19,614 nt of DNA from CAZPAV01 sp964584755 (GTDB taxonomy: Bacteria > Actinomycetota > Acidimicrobiia > Spongiisociales > UBA5794): positions 1-19,614 of the forward strand of contig CAZPAV010000049.1 in assembly GCA_964584755.1 (NCBI GenBank), read 5' to 3'. Below are positions 16,661 to 19,614 of this stretch, in pieces. The first letter of the stretch is position 1. Every line of letters starts with the position of its first letter. Under the pieces are notes generated by a model. That model searched no databases. It was not told the origin of the DNA and saw nothing but the letters and a program-made list of their open reading frames with translations. The position numbers and the translations under genes are program-made.

Positions 16661-17065
16661 ATGCTGCATCGAACGAGCGTGTCGGTTCGGTTCTACGAGC
16701 TCGATCCCTACGACCACGTCAACCACTCGGTGTACATCCAGTACTTCGAGACGGGACGCATCCGGCTCCTCGCCGACGTCGGTTTCACCCTGCCCGGGAT
16801 GAAGGAGCGGGGGCTCATGATCGTCGTCTCGGAGATCCGGACCCGGTTCCTCGCCTCGGCCGGGTACGGGGACGAGTTGGTGGTGGAGACCGGGGTCGTC
16901 GAGACCGGGCGGGTCGTGACCCGCTGGCGGCAGCGGATCCTGCGGGGGGAGGAGGTGCTGGCGACCCAGGAGCTGCGCGCCGCGGTGACGAACCTCGCGG
17001 GGCGGCCGGTCCGGTTCCCCGCCGATCTCGTCGCCGCCCTCGAGCCGTACCGGGTGGGGGGGTGA
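16661..17065 (+). CDS. YbgC/FadM-like acyl-CoA thioesterase (single hotdog)
   Basis: A 134-residue hotdog-fold thioesterase, the usual length for YbgC/4HBT proteins. The active-site region reads RFYELDPYDHVNHSVYIQYFETGR, with D15 or D18 in the position of the catalytic Asp and HVN as in FadM relatives. It is followed by the long helix IRLLADVGF and the strand segments DELVVETGVVETGRVVTRWRQRI. It probably releases free acid from acyl-CoA, though the natural substrate is unknown. There is no Shine-Dalgarno sequence. Its stop overlaps the GTG of the acetyltransferase (GTGA). Confidence 0.88.
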   Translation: MLHRTSVSVRFYELDPYDHVNHSVYIQYFETGRIRLLADVGFTLPGMKERGLMIVVSEIRTRFLASAGYGDELVVETGVVETGRVVTRWRQRILRGEEVLATQELRAAVTNLAGRPVRFPADLVAALEPYRVGG

Positions 17066-17820
17066 TCGACGTCGCCACCTTGGAGGGGCTCGGCGCCCGG
17101 GCGTGGCCGGCGCGTGAGGTGGAGCGCCTGGGAGGGTGGGAGCTCCGCTACGCCGACGGGTACTCGCGCCGGGTCAACACGGTCCTCCCGTGGGAAGGGT
17201 CGCTCCGGGGGTTGGACGGGCGTCTCGGTGTCGCCCGCGCCTGGTACGGGGCGCGGGGTCTTCCGCTCCGGTTCCGGGTCACCCCGCTGGCGGGCGTGGA
17301 CCTGCCGCGGGCGCTCGGTGCACGGGGTTTCGTCGCGGCCGATCCGACCCTCGTCCTCGTGGGCCCGCTGGAGGGGGAGCGGGCTCCGGCACCGGAGGTG
17401 GAGGTGCGCGCCACGCCCGAGGACGATTGGCTCACCCTCCAGCGGGCCGTGGAGGGCGCGAACCGGCGACCCGAGGCGGGTTGGCGGGCCCTGCTCGGCA
17501 GGATCGGCCCTCCGGTGGGCTTCGGAGTGTTGCGGGTCGGCGACGTCGTCGGGGCGGCCGGCCTGACGGTCGTCGATGGGGAGTGGGCGGGGACCTTCCA
17601 GGTGGTGGTGGCGCCGGAGCTGCGGCGCTCGGGCCTGGCCCGGCGCCTCATCGCCGGGCTGGCCGCCTGGGCGGCGGGGGAGGGCGCGACGCGAGGCTGG
17701 CTCCAGGTCCAGGAGTCGAACGTCGCCGCGGTGCGCCTCTACCGGAGCCTGTGGTACCGGACCGTGTACCGGTACCGCTATCTCGTGGAGGCGGAAGGAG
17801 GGGAGCTCGGCTCGTGTTGA
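17062..17820 (+). CDS. GNAT-family N-acetyltransferase (Rv0428c/cg3035-like)
   Basis: A 252-residue protein with an N-terminal domain typical of actinobacterial Rv0428c-like acetyltransferases (GGWELRYADGYSRRVNTVLPW, then ARAWYGARGLPLRFRVTPL). The C-terminal GNAT domain has the acetyl-CoA pyrophosphate loop in VVVAPELRRSGLARRLIAGL (from V181) and the terminal motif QVQESNVAAVRLYRSLWY. The acceptor substrate is not known from sequence. GTG 17062 overlaps the thioesterase stop by 4 nt, showing translational coupling. The next gene starts 31 nt downstream with its own ribosome-binding site. Confidence 0.88.
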   Translation: MIDVATLEGLGARAWPAREVERLGGWELRYADGYSRRVNTVLPWEGSLRGLDGRLGVARAWYGARGLPLRFRVTPLAGVDLPRALGARGFVAADPTLVLVGPLEGERAPAPEVEVRATPEDDWLTLQRAVEGANRRPEAGWRALLGRIGPPVGFGVLRVGDVVGAAGLTVVDGEWAGTFQVVVAPELRRSGLARRLIAGLAAWAAGEGATRGWLQVQESNVAAVRLYRSLWYRTVYRYRYLVEAEGGELGSC

Positions 17821-17851
17821 GGTGGGGCATCGTCCGACGAGGAAGGCCGTG

Positions 17852-19468
17852 ATGAGACCGACGCGCATCGCCATCTGGAGTGAGCTCGAGCCGGAGGTGC
17901 CGACCGGCGCGCTCGTCGCCGGGGTCGATCTCGTCGTCGTCCGCCACGAGGTGGGCGTCTCGGTGCTGTACGGCCGGTGCCTCCACCGTGGGGCCCTCCT
18001 CGCCGACGGTCGGATCGACGGTCCCAACCTCGTCTGCGGACTCCACGGCTGGGACTACCGGTACGACACCGGCATCTCCGAGTATCACAACGATCAGCGT
18101 CTCGCCCGCTTCACGGCCTGGGTGGAGGACGACGAGGTCCTGGTGGACGCCGACGAGGTCGCCGCCTGGGCGGCGGCACATCCCCAGCCGTACCGTCGTG
18201 AGGAGTATCAGGGGGCATACCAGGATCTCACGGGGACCGCGGAGGAGCCCTTCGTTGCCGTGATCCGTGAGCTGGCCGGCCATGGCCTCGAGCGTGTCGG
18301 CCACCACGGGCCCGTGGCGGCGATGGGGGTTCCCCGGGACCGTCTGCCTTCCTGGGACGACCTCCAGATCGTCACCGCGCAGCTCGCCACCGTCCCCCTC
18401 CTCGACGACGCGCCGGTGGGAACGGACCTCGTCGTCGGCCCTCGGGCCGGTCGTCCCCTCCATCTCGAGATCCCGATCTTCGTGTCCGACATGAGCTTCG
18501 GTGCGCTCTCCCGGGAGGCGAAGGTTGCCCTGGCCCGCGGCGCCGACCGCGCCGGGACGGCGATCTGCTCGGGGGAGGGCGGGATGCTCCCCGAGGAGCA
18601 GGAGGCGTCGCGTCGGTACCTCTACGAGCTCGCCTCGGCGCGTTTCGGGTTCTCGTGGGACCGGGTGGCCCGGGTGCAGGCGCTCCACTTCAAGGCCGGG
18701 CAGGCCGCGAAGACCGGCACCGGCGGACATCTGCCGGGGGCGAAGGTGACGCCCGAGATCGCCGCCGTGCGAGGCGTTCCGGTGGGAGAGCCTGCCGTCT
18801 CCCCGGCCCGGTTCCCCGAGTGGACGACAGCGGAGGACTTCGCCCGCTTCGCGGCGCAGGTGCGGGAGCGGACCGGGGGGATCCCCGTCGGCTTCAAGCT
18901 GTCGGCGCAGCACGTCGAGGCGGATCTCGATTTCGTGATCGCCGCCGGGGCCGACTACGTCATCCTCGATGGAAGAGGCGGGGGCACCGGGGCGGCGCCG
19001 TTGCTCTTCCGTGACCACATCTCGGTGCCGACCATCCCCGCCCTGGCGCGGGCACGCCGGCACCTCGACCGGGTGGGTGCTGGGGACGTCACCCTGCTCG
19101 TCACCGGAGGGCTGCGCACCGCCGCCGACTTCGTCAAGGCCCTGGCCCTCGGCGCGGACGGGATCGCCGTCTCGAACGCGGCGCTCCAGGCGATCGGCTG
19201 TCTCGGGATGCGGGCCTGCCACACCGACAACTGCCCGGTGGGGATCGCCACCCAGAAGCCGCACCTGCGGGCCCGGCTTCCCGTGGAGGAGGCGGCCGAC
19301 CGGCTCGCCCGGTTCCTGCGGGCGTCGGTGCAGCTCATGCAGGTCATGGCCCGAGCCTGCGGCCACGGGCACCTCTCGGAGTTCACGCCCGACGACCTGA
19401 CCACGTTCCGTCGGGAGATGGCCGACCTCGCCGGGGTCGCCTTCGGCGGAGTGGGGTCGCCCACCTGA
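17852..19468 (+). CDS. Rieske [2Fe-2S] domain fused to glutamate synthase-type FMN domain
   Basis: A 538-residue cytoplasmic redox protein. Residues 1 to about 105 are a Rieske domain with C43-x-H45 and C62-x2-H65 (GRCLHRG and VCGLHGWDY). Residues from about 150 form the GltS FMN/2-oxoglutarate barrel: SDMSFGALSREAK, GTAICSGEGGML, FKAGQAAKTGTGGHLPGAKV, DGRGGGTGAAP, then the [3Fe-4S] cysteines C450, C456 and C461 in CLGMRACHTDNCPVGIATQ. The amidotransferase and C-terminal GXGXG domains of true glutamate synthase are absent, so glutamine-dependent synthesis is unlikely to occur alone. The natural reaction is unknown; the Rieske centre may deliver electrons to FMN. ATG 17852 follows GAGGAAGG; GTG 17849 is also in frame. 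It is the last gene of the plus-strand run. Confidence 0.9.
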   Translation: MRPTRIAIWSELEPEVPTGALVAGVDLVVVRHEVGVSVLYGRCLHRGALLADGRIDGPNLVCGLHGWDYRYDTGISEYHNDQRLARFTAWVEDDEVLVDADEVAAWAAAHPQPYRREEYQGAYQDLTGTAEEPFVAVIRELAGHGLERVGHHGPVAAMGVPRDRLPSWDDLQIVTAQLATVPLLDDAPVGTDLVVGPRAGRPLHLEIPIFVSDMSFGALSREAKVALARGADRAGTAICSGEGGMLPEEQEASRRYLYELASARFGFSWDRVARVQALHFKAGQAAKTGTGGHLPGAKVTPEIAAVRGVPVGEPAVSPARFPEWTTAEDFARFAAQVRERTGGIPVGFKLSAQHVEADLDFVIAAGADYVILDGRGGGTGAAPLLFRDHISVPTIPALARARRHLDRVGAGDVTLLVTGGLRTAADFVKALALGADGIAVSNAALQAIGCLGMRACHTDNCPVGIATQKPHLRARLPVEEAADRLARFLRASVQLMQVMARACGHGHLSEFTPDDLTTFRREMADLAGVAFGGVGSPT

Positions 19469-19516
19469 GGCTCACCCGTCGGTCCGCGGCGTCGGAGCGG
19501 CTTCGCCCGTTGGGCG

Positions 19517-19522
19517 TACCAT
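19517..19522 (+). promoter_or_regulatory. Candidate -10 box of the tRNA gene
   Basis: TACCAT lies 9 nt before the first base of the tRNA, giving a very short 5' leader. No clear -35 is seen. Confidence 0.35.
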
Positions 19523-19531
19523 GTCCTCGTC

Positions 19532-19605
19532 GGGCCCGTAGCTCAGGTGGTCAGAGCAGCGGACTCATAATCCGTCGGTCGCAGGTTCGAGTCCTGCCGG
19601 GCCCA
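19532..19605 (+). tRNA. tRNA with anticodon CAT (elongator Met, or Ile2 if lysidine-modified)
   Basis: A 74-nt cloverleaf. The acceptor GGGCCCG pairs fully with CGGGCCC, the D stem is GCTC/GAGC, the anticodon stem GCGGA/TCCGT contains one G-U pair, and the loop CTCATAA shows anticodon CAT at 19566-19568. The T stem is GCAGG/CCTGC with loop TTCGAGT. The discriminator is A, and the 3' CCA is not encoded (CCG follows). The initiator is unlikely because the first pair (G1-C72) is matched and the three consecutive anticodon-stem G-C pairs are missing. CAT is shared by elongator Met and TilS-modified Ile2, which I cannot separate by eye. Confidence 0.93.
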
Positions 19606-19614
19606 CCGGCGAAA

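Overview
The window is about 19.6 kb of very GC-rich DNA with G/C-ending codons and many GTG starts. It encodes valine/leucine dehydrogenase, a MenC-like menaquinone enzyme, an EfeU-type iron permease, an Rv0428c/cg3035-like acetyltransferase and a class IVb (Flp-type) prepilin. Several start codons sit 6-9 nt downstream of a TAnnnT -10 box, as in leaderless actinobacterial transcripts. I infer an Actinomycetota chromosome, probably an environmental or metagenome-assembled genome. The exact lineage cannot be read from the sequence. Two runs of exactly 100 N mark scaffold gaps of unknown true length. No transposase, integrase, CRISPR array or phage gene is visible, and no gene-free stretch exceeds 300 nt.

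Layout. (1) 1-1842: a branched-chain amino-acid dehydrogenase (minus, cut by the window edge) and a class I aminotransferase (plus) diverge from one AT-rich patch. (2) 1847-3453: a minus-strand pair, KDPG aldolase and a PfkB-type KDG kinase, overlapping by 4 nt; this is the lower Entner-Doudoroff module. (3) 3561-4298: a lone short-chain dehydrogenase. (4) 4420-7821: one uninterrupted frame joining a complete molybdopterin oxidoreductase to a complete NifS/IscS cysteine desulfurase, the most remarkable gene here. (5) 7896-9766: a DUF4262 protein (minus), then across a gap an FTR1/EfeU permease overlapping a blue-copper lipoprotein gene. (6) 9780-11615: ilvD (minus). (7) 11734-12478: a class IVb prepilin-like protein with a Thr-rich stalk interrupted by the second gap, preceded by a possible sigma-28 type promoter. 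(8) 12522-13544: menC, convergent with a thioesterase and acyl-CoA dehydrogenase pair (13538-15489, minus). (9) 15580-19468: a compact plus-strand run of a PD-(D/E)XK-like orphan, TrmL, a hotdog thioesterase, a GNAT acetyltransferase and a Rieske-glutamate synthase fusion. It is followed by a tRNA with anticodon CAT.

Most of the content is central metabolism: branched-chain amino acid synthesis and breakdown, Entner-Doudoroff sugar acid use, acyl-CoA oxidation, menaquinone synthesis and iron uptake. The candidates for undescribed biology are the molybdoenzyme-desulfurase fusion, the Thr-stalk pilin with its sigma-28-like promoter, the small nuclease-like orphan coupled to trmL, and the iron permease/blue-copper pair.
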